The notes beneath the pieces were generated by a model. It made no database searches. It was not told the origin of the DNA and worked only from the letters and a program-made list of their open reading frames with translations. Made by a program: the position numbers and the translations under genes. Positions 16,846-27,188 of a stretch of 64,000 nucleotides of DNA are shown piece by piece (the stretch's first letter is position 1; every line of letters starts with the position of its first letter). This DNA is from Cognatishimia activa (GTDB lineage Bacteria; Pseudomonadota; Alphaproteobacteria; Rhodobacterales; Rhodobacteraceae), in the NCBI RefSeq assembly GCF_017798205.1, contig NZ_CP060010.1, positions 2,790,001 to 2,854,000 of the forward strand, written 5' to 3'.

Positions 16846-18651
16846 ATGGCTCGTATACCTCTTTTGCAACTGAGTGAGATCACGCTGACTTTCGGCGGGG
16901 ATCCGGTGTTTGATAACCTTGATCTGGTGGTGCAACCGGGCGACCGCGTGGCTTTGGTTGGGCGCAATGGCTCGGGCAAGTCGACCTTGATGAAAGTCAT
17001 GGCCGGATTGGTTGAGGCCGACAAAGGGGCGATCACTGTGCCACCGGGCGTGTCGGTCGGCTATATGGAGCAAGACCCCACGATGGAGGGCTTTGCCACG
17101 CTCGGTGATTTCGCCGCCTCTGGGTTGGATGCCGGTGAACTCTATAAGGTTGAACGGGCAGGTGAGGGGCTGAAATTTGACCCAGCGCGCTCTGTCGGGA
17201 CCGCCTCAGGTGGCGAGAGACGGCGTGCTGCTTTGGCCAAACTCATGGCCGAGGCGCCAGAATTGATGCTATTGGACGAGCCGACAAACCACCTCGATAT
17301 CGAAGCGATTGCCTGGCTTGAAGGCGAACTCAAAGCCACCCGCGCGGGCTTTGTTTTGATCAGCCACGACCGCGCATTCCTACGTGAGCTCACCCGCGCA
17401 ACCCTCTGGATTGACAGGGGAATGGTGCGTCGCCAAGACAAGGGTTTTGCCGATTTCGAAGCCTGGCGCGACAAGACCTGGGAAGACGAAGACATGCAGC
17501 GCCACAAGCTCGATCGAAAGATCAAAGCCGAAGCGCGTTGGGCGGTCGAAGGCATTAGCGCGCGGCGCAAGCGCAACCAGGGGCGCGTGCGGGCTTTGCA
17601 AGGTTTGCGTGCAGAACGGGCGGCACAAATCAAACGCCAGGGCTCTGCCGCGATGGAGTTTCAGGCGGGGCCAAAGTCCGGTCGTAAGGTCATCGAGGTC
17701 AAAGAGCTGGCGAAGGCCTTTGACGACAAACCCATCGTGCGAAAGTTGGATCTTTTGGTGCAACGCGGCGACCGGATCGCCTTTGTCGGCCCCAATGGCG
17801 TGGGCAAAACGACATTGATCAAAATGCTCATGGGCCAAGAGTCGCCTGATAGCGGCACCGTCACCCTCGGCACAAATCTGATCCCCGCGGTCTTTGACCA
17901 AACACGGTCCCAGCTTGACCCAGACATGACCCTCTGGGACAGCCTGACCGGAGACCCTGAGATGCGTGTCTCGGGCAAAGCCGACCAAGTCATGGTGCGC
18001 GGCAACCCGAAACACGTCGTGGGCTATCTCAAGGAATTCCTCTTTGACGAACGCCAGGCCCGCGCACCGGTGCGGTCTCTGTCTGGCGGCGAGAAAGCGC
18101 GGCTCTTGCTGGCAAAACTCATGGCCAGGGAAAGCAACCTTTTGGTTCTCGACGAACCCACCAACGATCTGGATGTTGAAACGCTCGACCTCTTGCAAGA
18201 GCTGCTGGATGACTACGACGGCACCGTGCTTCTCGTCAGCCACGACCGTGACTTTCTTGACCGCGTGGCGACCACGACCATCGCGATGGAGGGCAATGGT
18301 GAGGCGATTGTCTACGCCGGTGGCTGGTCGGACTACCGCGCGCAGCGCAAAGCAGATGCGCCTGAAAAGGCAGAAAAATCAAAGCCCAAAAAGGAAAAGG
18401 TAAAGCAAGATAAAGCCCCACAAGAGGGCCTTACCTTCGCCGAACAAAAACGCCTCGATGCTTTGCCTGCTGAAATCGACCGCCTTATGGCCGAGATCGC
18501 CAAGCTCGAAGAATTCATGTCAGACCCCGAACTATTCACCAAAGAACCCGTGAAGTTCCAGAAAGCCACAGAGGCTCTGGTCGAACGCCAAGAGGCCGTC
18601 GCTAAAGCCGAAGAAGAATGGATGGAGCTCGAAGAGAAAGCCGAAGGCTAG
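16846..18651 (+). CDS. ABC-F family ATPase (Uup type)
   Basis: A soluble 601-residue protein with two ATPase domains and no membrane segments. Domain 1 has Walker A GRNGSGKS and signature ASGGERRRA. Domain 2 has GPNGVGKT and LSGGEKARL. Each is followed by a Walker B of the LLDEPTNHLDIE type. The C-terminal 90 residues are a Lys/Glu-rich coiled coil, the DNA/RNA-binding arm of Uup proteins. ABC-F proteins act on ribosomes, and Uup also affects precise transposon excision. A second, different ABC-F gene is at 49960. Confidence 0.9.
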   Translation: MARIPLLQLSEITLTFGGDPVFDNLDLVVQPGDRVALVGRNGSGKSTLMKVMAGLVEADKGAITVPPGVSVGYMEQDPTMEGFATLGDFAASGLDAGELYKVERAGEGLKFDPARSVGTASGGERRRAALAKLMAEAPELMLLDEPTNHLDIEAIAWLEGELKATRAGFVLISHDRAFLRELTRATLWIDRGMVRRQDKGFADFEAWRDKTWEDEDMQRHKLDRKIKAEARWAVEGISARRKRNQGRVRALQGLRAERAAQIKRQGSAAMEFQAGPKSGRKVIEVKELAKAFDDKPIVRKLDLLVQRGDRIAFVGPNGVGKTTLIKMLMGQESPDSGTVTLGTNLIPAVFDQTRSQLDPDMTLWDSLTGDPEMRVSGKADQVMVRGNPKHVVGYLKEFLFDERQARAPVRSLSGGEKARLLLAKLMARESNLLVLDEPTNDLDVETLDLLQELLDDYDGTVLLVSHDRDFLDRVATTTIAMEGNGEAIVYAGGWSDYRAQRKADAPEKAEKSKPKKEKVKQDKAPQEGLTFAEQKRLDALPAEIDRLMAEIAKLEEFMSDPELFTKEPVKFQKATEALVERQEAVAKAEEEWMELEEKAEG

Positions 18652-18682
18652 GCTTTCTCTTGCAATAAGTATCCCGGGGTGC

Positions 18683-18702
18683 TCGAGGGGCGGGCCCCTC
18701 GA
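18683..18702. terminator. Hairpin between converging ABC-F and SDR genes
   Basis: TCGAGGGG-CGGG-CCCCTCGA is a perfect 8-bp GC-rich stem placed between two convergent stop codons. The following T tract is poor on both strands, so intrinsic termination is plausible but not certain. Confidence 0.45.
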
Positions 18703-19458
18703 CTATTTCATCCGCAAAGCCCCATCGATGCGGATCACTTCACCGTTCAGATAGCCACATTCCACGATAAAGCCCGCCAAACGCGCGTACTCAGACGGAT
18801 CACCAAGACGCGGAGGGCATGTGACATCCGCTGCCAATCCATCCATGATCTCTTGCCCCAACCCGATCAGCATAGGCGTCTTAAAGATCCCCGGCGCAAT
18901 GGCCATCACGCGGATGCCCTGTTTCGCCAGATCCCGCGCCATCGGCAGAGACAGGCCCACAATGCCACCCTTGGAGGCTGCATAGGCCGCCTGACCCTTT
19001 TGACCCTCCATCGCAGCGACCGAGGCCGTGTTGATAATTACACCGCGCGCACCGTCAGGTTCTGGCGCGTTCTCTGCCATGACCGCGCTCGCCAAGCGCG
19101 CCACGTTAAAACTCCCGACCAGATTGATGTCGATGACTTTCTGAAACATTGCCAGATCGTGCGGGCCATCGCGCCCCAGTGTCTTCGCCGCTGGCGCAAT
19201 TCCCGCGCAATTCACCGCGGCCGTGATTTTCCCCATGTTTTCAACGGCAAACTCCATGGCCGCCTGAACTGAGGCCTCATCTGTCACATCGGTTTCAACA
19301 AAATACCCGCCGATCTCTTTTGCTACCGCCTGACCGCGCTCGACGTCCCTGTCCAGTATCGTAACCTGCCCACCTTGCTCGGCAAAATGCCGTGCAGTGG
19401 CCTCACCCAGACCAGAAGCGGCCCCAGAAATGACAGCGGCTGTTGTGGCGAGTTTCAT
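18703..19458 (-). CDS. Short-chain dehydrogenase, 3-hydroxyacyl-CoA dehydrogenase type 2-like
   Basis: A 251-residue classical SDR. It has the NAD motif GAASGLGEATA, the acidic ILDRDVERG that favours NAD over NADP, the NCAG motif, and the catalytic Ser-Tyr-Lys set in NTASVAAMEG and AAYAASKGG. The insert around DGARGVIINTASVAAMEGQKG resembles 17-beta-HSD type 10 enzymes of branched-chain acyl-CoA and fatty acid oxidation. A TetR-type palindrome lies 20 bases before the ATG, which fits control by an acyl-CoA-sensing regulator. No other beta-oxidation gene is adjacent. Confidence 0.82.
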   Translation of the reverse strand: MKLATTAAVISGAASGLGEATARHFAEQGGQVTILDRDVERGQAVAKEIGGYFVETDVTDEASVQAAMEFAVENMGKITAAVNCAGIAPAAKTLGRDGPHDLAMFQKVIDINLVGSFNVARLASAVMAENAPEPDGARGVIINTASVAAMEGQKGQAAYAASKGGIVGLSLPMARDLAKQGIRVMAIAPGIFKTPMLIGLGQEIMDGLAADVTCPPRLGDPSEYARLAGFIVECGYLNGEVIRIDGALRMK

Positions 19459-19477
19459 GAGGATCTCCGATTTTAAT

Positions 19478-19491
19478 TGAACGTGCGTTCA
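19478..19491 (-). promoter_or_regulatory. TetR-type operator palindrome before the SDR gene
   Basis: TGAACG-TG-CGTTCA is a perfect 6-bp inverted repeat with a two-base centre. It lies 20 bases upstream of the SDR start codon, where a repressor would block transcription. No TetR gene is next to it, so the regulator would be encoded elsewhere. Confidence 0.6.
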
Positions 19492-19540
19492 CTTACCCTC
19501 GGGCCGCGCGCTGAGTCCAATGTGACCGAACGTCGAAACA

Positions 19541-19564
19541 AAAAGAGCGCCGCTAAGGGCGCTC
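19541..19564 (-). terminator. Rho-independent terminator after tyrS
   Basis: On the minus strand the stem GAGCGCC/GGCGCTC with a six-base loop is followed by a run of Ts. It lies 26 bases after the tyrS stop codon. Confidence 0.85.
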
Positions 19565-19589
19565 TCTGTTCTCTTTTGGTCGTCAAACC

Positions 19590-20840
19590 CTATGCCAATT
19601 GAACCAAAGCATGGCGCTTTTTGCCAGCGCTCAGTTTGATCGGAGAGGCCAGATCAGCCGCAGTAAACACCCGCCCAGCTTCTGTAAGAGGCTGGTCATC
19701 CAGTTTCGCGCCGTTTTCTGCAATCAGACGCTTGGCCTCTTTGCCAGATTTCGCGAGGCCGGATTTCACGATCAATTGCACCACAGAAATGCCATCGCCA
19801 ATATCATCAGCACTCAACGAAAGCGTCGGAAGATCCGCACCAACACCGCCTTTTTCAAAGACCTCACGCGCCGTTGCCTCTGCAGCCTCAGCTGCATCCG
19901 CGCCGTGACAAAGCGTCGTGACCTCATTGGCCAAAATCACCTTGGCTTCATTGATCTCAGATCCCGCCAAAGCGCCCAGACGATCACATTCCTCCACCGG
20001 CAGCTCTGTATAGAGCTTTAGGAAGCGGCCCACATCTGCATCCGTTGTATTGCGCCAGAACTGCCAGAATTCATAAGGGCTGCGCATCTCAGCATTGAGC
20101 CAGACCGCACCATCCGCCGATTTGCCCATCTTTTTGCCATCAGACGTGGTCAGAAGCGGCGAGGTCAGGCCAAAGATCTGTTGATCGATCACTCGGCGTG
20201 TCAGGTCGATCCCGTTGACAATATTGCCCCATTGATCGCTGCCGCCGAACTGCACCAAACAGCCATAACGGCGGTTCAGTTCAAGGAAATCATAGGCCTG
20301 CAGGATCATATAGTTGAACTCAAGAAAGCTCAGGCTCTGTTCACGATCCAAGCGAGATTTGACCGATTCAAAGCTCAGCATCCGGTTCACAGAGAAATGC
20401 CGCCCGATGTCGCGCAGGAATTCCAGATAGTTCAAACCATCCAGCCATTCCGCATTGTTCAGCATCAAAGCATCGGTCTCGCCGTCACCATAGTCGATAT
20501 ACTTCGCAAAAACCTGCTGAATGCCGCTGATATTGTCATTGATCTGATCTTCGGTCAGCAAAGGCCGCTCATCCGCGCGGAACGAAGGATCACCGACCTT
20601 CGTCGTGCCTCCGCCCATCAGGGTGATCGGCTTGTGCCCGGTCTTCTGCAACCAACGCAGCATCATGATTTGGATCAAGGATCCCACATGCAACGACTTC
20701 GCCGTCGCATCAAAGCCGATATAGCCTGGCACCACGCCTTTGATCAGAGCTTCGTCGAGGCCTTGATAATCGGTGCAATCAGCCAGAAAGCCGCGCTCCA
20801 TCATCACTGCAATGAAATCCGATTTGGGGTGGTAGGTCAT
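19590..20840 (-). CDS. tyrS: Tyrosyl-tRNA synthetase
   Basis: Class I synthetase charging tRNA-Tyr; 416 residues. The HIGH-type motif is HVGS (51-54), the KMSKS-type loop is KMGKS, and the tyrosine-binding region reads [11 protein letters not shown]. The C-terminal 60 residues form an S4 RNA-binding domain ([20 protein letters not shown]). The ATG at 20840 gives MTYHPKSDF; the open frame continues 246 bases upstream across the divergent anmK gene and is not coding there. A strong terminator follows. Confidence 0.96.
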   Translation of the reverse strand: MTYHPKSDFIAVMMERGFLADCTDYQGLDEALIKGVVPGYIGFDATAKSLHVGSLIQIMMLRWLQKTGHKPITLMGGGTTKVGDPSFRADERPLLTEDQINDNISGIQQVFAKYIDYGDGETDALMLNNAEWLDGLNYLEFLRDIGRHFSVNRMLSFESVKSRLDREQSLSFLEFNYMILQAYDFLELNRRYGCLVQFGGSDQWGNIVNGIDLTRRVIDQQIFGLTSPLLTTSDGKKMGKSADGAVWLNAEMRSPYEFWQFWRNTTDADVGRFLKLYTELPVEECDRLGALAGSEINEAKVILANEVTTLCHGADAAEAAEATAREVFEKGGVGADLPTLSLSADDIGDGISVVQLIVKSGLAKSGKEAKRLIAENGAKLDDQPLTEAGRVFTAADLASPIKLSAGKKRHALVQLA

Positions 20841-20849
20841 GGTATCCGT

Positions 20850-20864
20850 CTCATATGATATGAG
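20850..20864. promoter_or_regulatory. Palindrome between divergent tyrS and anmK
   Basis: CTCATAT-G-ATATGAG is a perfect 7-bp inverted repeat around one base. It begins ten bases upstream of the tyrS start codon within a 61-bp divergent intergenic region. Its position suits an operator or mRNA hairpin, but no regulator is known to me for it. Confidence 0.4.
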
Positions 20865-20901
20865 CGCATCTATAAGCAGGCGGGCCGCAAAGGAAAAGAC
20901 C

Positions 20902-22008
20902 ATGTTGAAGGCCAAATTGAGCAAGGGGCCAATTCGTGTCGCAGGTGCCATGTCGGGCACGTCTCTGGACGGCGTGGATGTGGCGGTGATCGAGACAGAT
21001 GGTGTGACGTTTGAAGCCACAGATCGCCACGCATTTCGGCCGTATTCATCACGCGAACAGGATGTCCTGCGCGCAGCTCTAGGCAAATGGACCGGAGACG
21101 GGGTCGATGCAGCGACAAACGTCGTTCAAGAGGCGCATCTTGAGGCCTTTGGCGATTTCACAGATTGCGATCTCTTTGGCTTTCACGGTCAAACACTGGC
21201 GCATGAACCTCGTGGTCGCGGAACCTTGCAAGTAGGAGATGGCCTCGCGCTTGCCGAAGCGCTGTCCGTGCCAACCGTGTGGGATTTTCGCTCCGCAGAC
21301 ATCAAACTTGGCGGAGAAGGCGCGCCGCTGGCACCGTTTTTCCATTTTGCTTGCGCCAGGAAAATCGAATGCGACCACCCCGTGGTGTTCCTGAACCTTG
21401 GCGGCGTGGGCAATATCACTTGGGTCAATCCGCAATGCGAGTCCGCGGAAGAAGAGGGCGCTTTGCTGGCGTTCGACACAGGCCCCGCGAACGCGCCGAT
21501 CAATGACTTCATGCTGGCCCAGACCGGACAGCCCTTTGACAAAGACGGAGCCATAGCGCGCAAAGGCACGGTAGAAACCGGAGCTCTGGAACTCTTTTTG
21601 CAAGAGGCCTATTTCACAAGAGTTCCGCCAAAGTCACTGGATCGAAACGATTTTTCGGAAATGATCGGGTTGGTCTCTGAACTCTCTACCTCTGACGCGG
21701 TTGCGACCCTAACGGCCATGAGCGCCGCTGCCGTGGTGCAAGGTATGGATCACTGTCCAGAGCCACCGTCACAGGTCTTTGTCACAGGCGGCGGGCGTCA
21801 CAATCCCGTTTTGATGGAAATGCTGACGGTCTCACTGGATTGTCCCGTCGCGCCAATAGAATCCTGTGGCCTCAACGGCGACATGCTCGAAGCGCAAGCC
21901 TTTGCCTATCTCGCAGCGAGGGTGGCGCGGGGCCTGCCGACCTCTAGTCCTGCGACCACCGGTGTTATGGCCCTCGTAGGTGGAGGCACCCTTAGTGAGC
22001 CAACTTAA
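20902..22008 (+). CDS. anmK: Anhydro-N-acetylmuramic acid kinase
   Basis: Phosphorylates and opens 1,6-anhydroMurNAc to MurNAc-6-phosphate during peptidoglycan recycling. The 368-residue product has the family start [20 protein letters not shown], the central [12 protein letters not shown], and the C-terminal [15 protein letters not shown] typical of the ASKHA kinase fold. AAGGA seven bases before the ATG at 20902 sets the start; longer in-frame starts overlap tyrS. It shares its promoter region with tyrS on the opposite strand. It acts downstream of NagZ, encoded at 7387. Confidence 0.95.
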   Translation: MLKAKLSKGPIRVAGAMSGTSLDGVDVAVIETDGVTFEATDRHAFRPYSSREQDVLRAALGKWTGDGVDAATNVVQEAHLEAFGDFTDCDLFGFHGQTLAHEPRGRGTLQVGDGLALAEALSVPTVWDFRSADIKLGGEGAPLAPFFHFACARKIECDHPVVFLNLGGVGNITWVNPQCESAEEEGALLAFDTGPANAPINDFMLAQTGQPFDKDGAIARKGTVETGALELFLQEAYFTRVPPKSLDRNDFSEMIGLVSELSTSDAVATLTAMSAAAVVQGMDHCPEPPSQVFVTGGGRHNPVLMEMLTVSLDCPVAPIESCGLNGDMLEAQAFAYLAARVARGLPTSSPATTGVMALVGGGTLSEPT

Positions 22009-22019
22009 AGCTTGGAATT

Positions 22020-22078
22020 GAGTATTTTAGCAAGATGAAACCGGGTTTTCGCTTGCCAGAAATATCCCCGCCGGAGGC
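22020..22078. repeat. Inverted pair of a short intergenic repeat
   Basis: A plus-strand copy (GAGTATTTTAGCAAGATGAAA, 22020-22040) faces a minus-strand relative (22044-22078, containing GGATATTTCTGGCAAGCGAAA after CGCCTCCGG-like sequence reading inward). Together they can form an imperfect hairpin between anmK and the DUF985 gene. A third copy is at 39959-39980. Confidence 0.55.
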
Positions 22079-22084
22079 ATAAAG

Positions 22085-22507
22085 TCAGCCGCGCGGGATA
22101 TCAAAATCCGGAGCGGCGAGGGTGAAGCCCTCAAACTGAAATGCAGGGGATACCGTGCATCCTACCAAAGTATACTCCCCAGTGGTCTCCGCCGCCTGCC
22201 AGTGATCCTTTGGGACGATCAGTTGAGGCGCGTGACCTTTGGCAAAGTCCGGGCTAAGAGTATGCGTTGTCGCCGGGCCCTCATCTGTTGCCGAGAGATG
22301 TAATAACAGGGGCGCGCCGGCGTAATAGTGCCAGATCTCTGTCGCATCCACGGCGTGCCAGTGTGATCTTTCACCTGCTTGCAGCAAAAAATAAATTGAC
22401 GTGCCAGAGGGCCGACCGTCCTCCTCCGCGATCCAGGTTTGACGGTAGTGCCCACCTTCTGGGTGCGGTGTGAGGTCGAGGTGTTTGATGATCTCTGCTG
22501 GGGTCAT
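22085..22507 (-). CDS. Cupin-fold protein, DUF985 family
   Basis: A 140-residue single-domain beta-barrel protein. The family hallmark LTPHPEGGHYRQTW is at the N-terminus, and the core contains FLLQAGERSHWHAVDATEIWHYYAG. The several histidines suggest metal binding. Enzymes are known across the cupin fold, but the DUF985 reaction is unassigned. Its start overlaps the end of the upstream acetyltransferase gene by four bases, so the two are co-translated. Confidence 0.85.
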   Translation of the reverse strand: MTPAEIIKHLDLTPHPEGGHYRQTWIAEEDGRPSGTSIYFLLQAGERSHWHAVDATEIWHYYAGAPLLLHLSATDEGPATTHTLSPDFAKGHAPQLIVPKDHWQAAETTGEYTLVGCTVSPAFQFEGFTLAAPDFDIPRG

Positions 22508-23094
22508 GGGAATACCGGTATCTGCGGGGCTGCGGTCATGGGGAGGTCTCCGGACAAGCGGGGATCTTCTGCGATTTCAATCTCTTGCTTGTAGGGCTTA
22601 AAGCCACTGCGAATATAGAAAGCCAAGGCCTGAGGGCTATCTAACGTGCATGTGTGAACGTGAAATCGCGTGATATCGCGTTGAAAGGCCAGGGTGATCG
22701 CTTGGGTCATAAGATATCGTCCGGCTCCGGTTCCGATCAGGGCATCGTCCAATCCAAAGAACGCAAGCTCGCACGCCCCAGACACGCGAAAATCCAACTC
22801 TAATAGGCCAAGGTCCTCACCATCGCGTTGCAATGTGTAGAGGTCGTAATCCGGGTTTCCAAAGATCTCGAGCAGCTCTTCATCGCTCAGATGAAGGCGC
22901 GAGAACCAGAGGTAGTTTTCACCAATCCGACGAAAGAGTTTCCGATAGTCCGATGGTGCAACAGCGTCGTGCTTTTTGAAACTCACACCTTCGATTTCAG
23001 GCGTAGGGCGCGCTTGAGGCGCATGCATCTCCAGATGTGTCACAACAGTGGTAACATGGCCCTTTGGAACTTGATGGAAACCGGCACTCAGCAT
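22504..23094 (-). CDS. GNAT-family N-acetyltransferase
   Basis: A 196-residue acetyl-CoA-dependent acyltransferase. The acetyl-CoA loop is read as LIGTGAGRYLMTQAI, and motif B is HVHTCTLDSPQALAFYIRSGFKPYKQE. The N-terminus contains a segment resembling a substrate-recognition helix (DYRKLFRRIGENYLWFSRLH). The substrate is unknown. It overlaps DUF985 by ATGA, and a terminator from eno lies upstream of its start. Confidence 0.85.
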   Translation of the reverse strand: MLSAGFHQVPKGHVTTVVTHLEMHAPQARPTPEIEGVSFKKHDAVAPSDYRKLFRRIGENYLWFSRLHLSDEELLEIFGNPDYDLYTLQRDGEDLGLLELDFRVSGACELAFFGLDDALIGTGAGRYLMTQAITLAFQRDITRFHVHTCTLDSPQALAFYIRSGFKPYKQEIEIAEDPRLSGDLPMTAAPQIPVFP

Positions 23095-23154
23095 TCAATA
23101 CCTCTTTTTCTTGGACAGAGATCATGGTGGGCGATCAAAGGCAATCACTCGAAC

Positions 23155-23186
23155 GAAAAAAGCCCCACCGAAAGGGCGGGGCTTTT
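23155..23186 (-). terminator. Rho-independent terminator after eno
   Basis: On the minus strand AGCCCC pairs with GGGGCT around an 11-base loop that can extend the stem, followed by six Ts. It lies 20 bases after the eno stop. Confidence 0.88.
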
Positions 23187-23206
23187 GAAACTGTTGCTAA
23201 GGTCGC

Positions 23207-24562
<1,356 letters not shown>

Positions 24563-24755
24563 CTAACAAAATACTACTTAAGATTGTTACAATTTCTAGA
24601 TAGTACCTTCATAAGGGAGAGTCGCCTCTAGCTCACCTGTTTATAATCGTAAAAAGTGCAAGTTTGGGTCAAATTCTGGGCTAATTTGCTCGTTATTGAC
24701 GCTTTCGCTGGTATTCGAAGAGGTTTTTGAATAACCACAAGAGCAGGGTAGCGTT

Positions 24756-25883
24756 GTGTTAAAAGCAGTTGTAAGCAATCTCATGGTCGAAGCGAAAAGC
24801 GCGACTGGGACAGGTATGGAAAAGCTAAATACGTTCGACATACTTGAAGATGCCGGCATTGGTGTATTCGAGTTAGATCTTGTGACCGGTATTTCGGTTG
24901 CCTCTCCGGCGTGGAAACGGATGATCGGCCTGGATGTCGACGAAGAAATCCTTGCTCAGGAAGAATGGCTGTCCCGCGTACACCCTGACGATCTGGAAAC
25001 TGTTCAAGCAGAAGACGCAAAAATGTTCGCGCGCGAAATCAAGCGCAGCAAAGTGACATTTCGGTTCCGTCACGAAGATGGTGAATGGATTTGGATTCAG
25101 TCCGACGTCGGCATCACCGAATGGGGCGAGAACAATAAACCTCTGAAAATGGTTGGCTTGCACACGGATGTAACCGACTTCGTCATGCGCGAGAAGTCCA
25201 AGGATGACTATCTGGCGATGATCAGCCATGAATTGCGTACGCCTTTGACGTCTATTCTGGGTGCTCTGAAAATGGCCAACAGCGGTCAACTCGGTGAATT
25301 GCCCGGACCAATTGGAAACCTCATGCAACTGGCACAGCGCAACAGCAACCGCTTGCTGCACATGGTTAATGAGATCCTGGACTTTAAGTCCATTGAATCC
25401 GGCGAAATGCATTACGACCTGGAAAAGGTGAATGTACGCGATGCAGCCGCAGATGCAGTTCTGTCTATGCAGGGCTATATCCAAGACGGTCAGAAGATTT
25501 CTGTCGCCGGCGAGCCTGGCGATGATCCGATTTACATCAATGCAGACGTAAACCGCCTGCAACAGATCCTTGCGAACTTAATGTCCAATGCGATTAAATT
25601 TTCGCCCGCTGAGTCTGAAATTGAGTTGGGTCTGAATATCAAAGAAGGACAGGTGGAATTTGCCGTGCGCGACCACGGTCCTGGCGTGCCAGATGAGCTC
25701 GAAGGTAAGATGTTCCAACGCTTTACCCAAGCGCATACGACCGGCAAGAAAAAGTTCAAAAGCACCGGTCTTGGTCTGTCGATCTGTAAACAGATGACCG
25801 AAGGCATGGACGGTGAAATTGGCTATTTCAACAATGAAGACGGTGGCGCGACCTTCTGGGCGCGTTTTCCTCTAGTAAGCTAA
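24756..25883 (+). CDS. Soluble PAS-domain sensor histidine kinase (orphan)
   Basis: A 375-residue hybrid-free kinase without transmembrane segments. A PAS fold spans about 27-145 (GIGVFELDLVTG through GLHTDVTDFV). A HisKA helix has phospho-acceptor His158 in MISHELRTPLTSI. The HATPase domain has an N box (NLMSNAIKFSP) and G boxes (DHGPGVP, STGLGLSICK). It therefore senses a cytoplasmic signal. No response regulator is adjacent, so its partner is unknown. The start is the GTG at 24756 with GCAGGG upstream; ATGs at 24783 and 24816 are alternatives and leave the PAS domain intact. Confidence 0.88.
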   Translation: MLKAVVSNLMVEAKSATGTGMEKLNTFDILEDAGIGVFELDLVTGISVASPAWKRMIGLDVDEEILAQEEWLSRVHPDDLETVQAEDAKMFAREIKRSKVTFRFRHEDGEWIWIQSDVGITEWGENNKPLKMVGLHTDVTDFVMREKSKDDYLAMISHELRTPLTSILGALKMANSGQLGELPGPIGNLMQLAQRNSNRLLHMVNEILDFKSIESGEMHYDLEKVNVRDAAADAVLSMQGYIQDGQKISVAGEPGDDPIYINADVNRLQQILANLMSNAIKFSPAESEIELGLNIKEGQVEFAVRDHGPGVPDELEGKMFQRFTQAHTTGKKKFKSTGLGLSICKQMTEGMDGEIGYFNNEDGGATFWARFPLVS

Positions 25884-25898
25884 GGCTTTTGCGGTCTC

Positions 25899-26765
25899 TC
25901 ATTTTGGACTTGAAAGCTGTGCCTCTCGCAACATGACGAAGAGGCCGGATCCAACGACGAGTGTTGCTCCGAGGATCGTTTGCCAATCAGGCACTTCTGA
26001 AAATAGGAAATACGCCAGAATGGCCGCGCAGGGCAGGCGGAAATACCTCAGGGGCGAAACCGCGGATACATCTCCGATCCGCATGGCGGTGGTTACACAA
26101 TAGTATCCGGTGACGGACAGCACGACCATCAGGCTCAACGGCCCCCAAGACGCAGGCGCAATGTGCCACGCGCCACCTTGGGTAAAATTCAGCACCGCCC
26201 CCATGGGGACAAGCAACATAAAGGCATAAACCGACAACAAAGGCGTGCTCGCCTCAGGAGGAGCCAGGCGGGATGCCAGGTCACGCAGCGCAAGGAAAAG
26301 CGTTCCCAAGACGGCCAAGAGATCCGTCCACCCGATGCCTGCGCCAGTTGGGCGAATGATGATCAAAACCCCGAGCAATCCAATCGCCACGGCGGTCCAG
26401 CGGCGCGGCCCGACCTTTTCGTTCAAAAAAGCAGCCGCAAGAATGGTCAGGATAAGCGGGATTGCCTGCAAAATGGCAGCAACCGTCGACAGCTCATTTA
26501 GCGCAAATGCTTGGAACAGGAAGAACGCCGCAGCGACCTCAAAGAGATTGCGCAGCAAAATCACGGGATGAAAAAACAACCGTGACAAAACCGCGGTGCC
26601 CGAAGCTACACAGACCGCAAGAAAGACTGATCCTCCCGCGAGCCCCATGGTTATCATGATCAACCCGGTCGTGGTGTCGCTGGATGACAGCTTGATCATC
26701 GCATCTGCGCCAGCGAAGGTCGCCATACCCATGATCATAAAGACCATAGAGCGCAGATTGCTCAT
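25899..26765 (-). CDS. DMT-superfamily (EamA) membrane transporter
   Basis: A 288-residue integral membrane protein with about ten hydrophobic helices in two EamA repeats. The first half includes GLAGGSVFLAVCVA and FFLFQAFALNELSTVAAILQ. The second half includes LSVTGYYCVTTAMRIGDVSAVSPLRYFRLPCAAILAYFLF. Family members export metabolites or amino acids; the substrate is not readable. It starts three bases after the Fur-family gene ends, so both are one transcript. Confidence 0.85.
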   Translation of the reverse strand: MSNLRSMVFMIMGMATFAGADAMIKLSSSDTTTGLIMITMGLAGGSVFLAVCVASGTAVLSRLFFHPVILLRNLFEVAAAFFLFQAFALNELSTVAAILQAIPLILTILAAAFLNEKVGPRRWTAVAIGLLGVLIIIRPTGAGIGWTDLLAVLGTLFLALRDLASRLAPPEASTPLLSVYAFMLLVPMGAVLNFTQGGAWHIAPASWGPLSLMVVLSVTGYYCVTTAMRIGDVSAVSPLRYFRLPCAAILAYFLFSEVPDWQTILGATLVVGSGLFVMLREAQLSSPK

Positions 26766-26768
26766 GCC

Positions 26769-27188
26769 CTAGGCCCCGTGCGACTTGATCGGAACACCGT
26801 AAAGCTCCAGCTTATGCCCCTTGAGGCGATAGCCGAGTTTCTCGGCGATCTTTTCCTGAAGCTGCTCGATCTCGGGGTCCATAAACTCGATGACTTCGCC
26901 AGAGTTTATGTCGATCAGGTGATCATGGTGGTCGCGTTCCGCATCTTCATAGCGCGCGCGTCCGTCGCCGAATTCCAGCTTGTCAAGAATGCCCGCTTCT
27001 TCAAACAGCTTCACTGTCCGGTAAACCGTCGCCAAAGAAATCCCCGCATCGCGCGCAGAGGCACGCGCATAGAGTTCCTCGACATCCGGATGATCCGCGC
27101 TTTCTTCTAAGACGCCTGCTATCACACGACGTTGTTCGGTCATACGCAGGCCTTTGGCTTCGCAGCGGGCTAGAATCGTGTCGCTCAT
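26769..27188 (-). CDS. Fur-family metal-responsive regulator (Fur/Mur type)
   Basis: A 139-residue repressor. The winged helix spans about 15-80 (GLRMTEQRRVIAGVLEES, ISLATVYRTVKLFEEAGI). The metal-binding dimerisation domain has the cluster ERDHHDHLID followed by DPEIEQLQEKIAEKLGY and a final HKLELYGVPI. The CxxC zinc site of many Fur proteins is missing. This C-terminus resembles alphaproteobacterial Fur/Mur proteins, which respond to manganese or iron, so I do not give a specific symbol. It is not adjacent to the iron-binding protein gene at 32503. Confidence 0.85.
   Translation of the reverse strand: MSDTILARCEAKGLRMTEQRRVIAGVLEESADHPDVEELYARASARDAGISLATVYRTVKLFEEAGILDKLEFGDGRARYEDAERDHHDHLIDINSGEVIEFMDPEIEQLQEKIAEKLGYRLKGHKLELYGVPIKSHGA

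Noticed and set aside
17380-18243. 287-codon minus-strand frame opposite the Uup-type ABC-F gene
   Set aside because: Antisense of conserved ATPase motifs; no start signal or domain.
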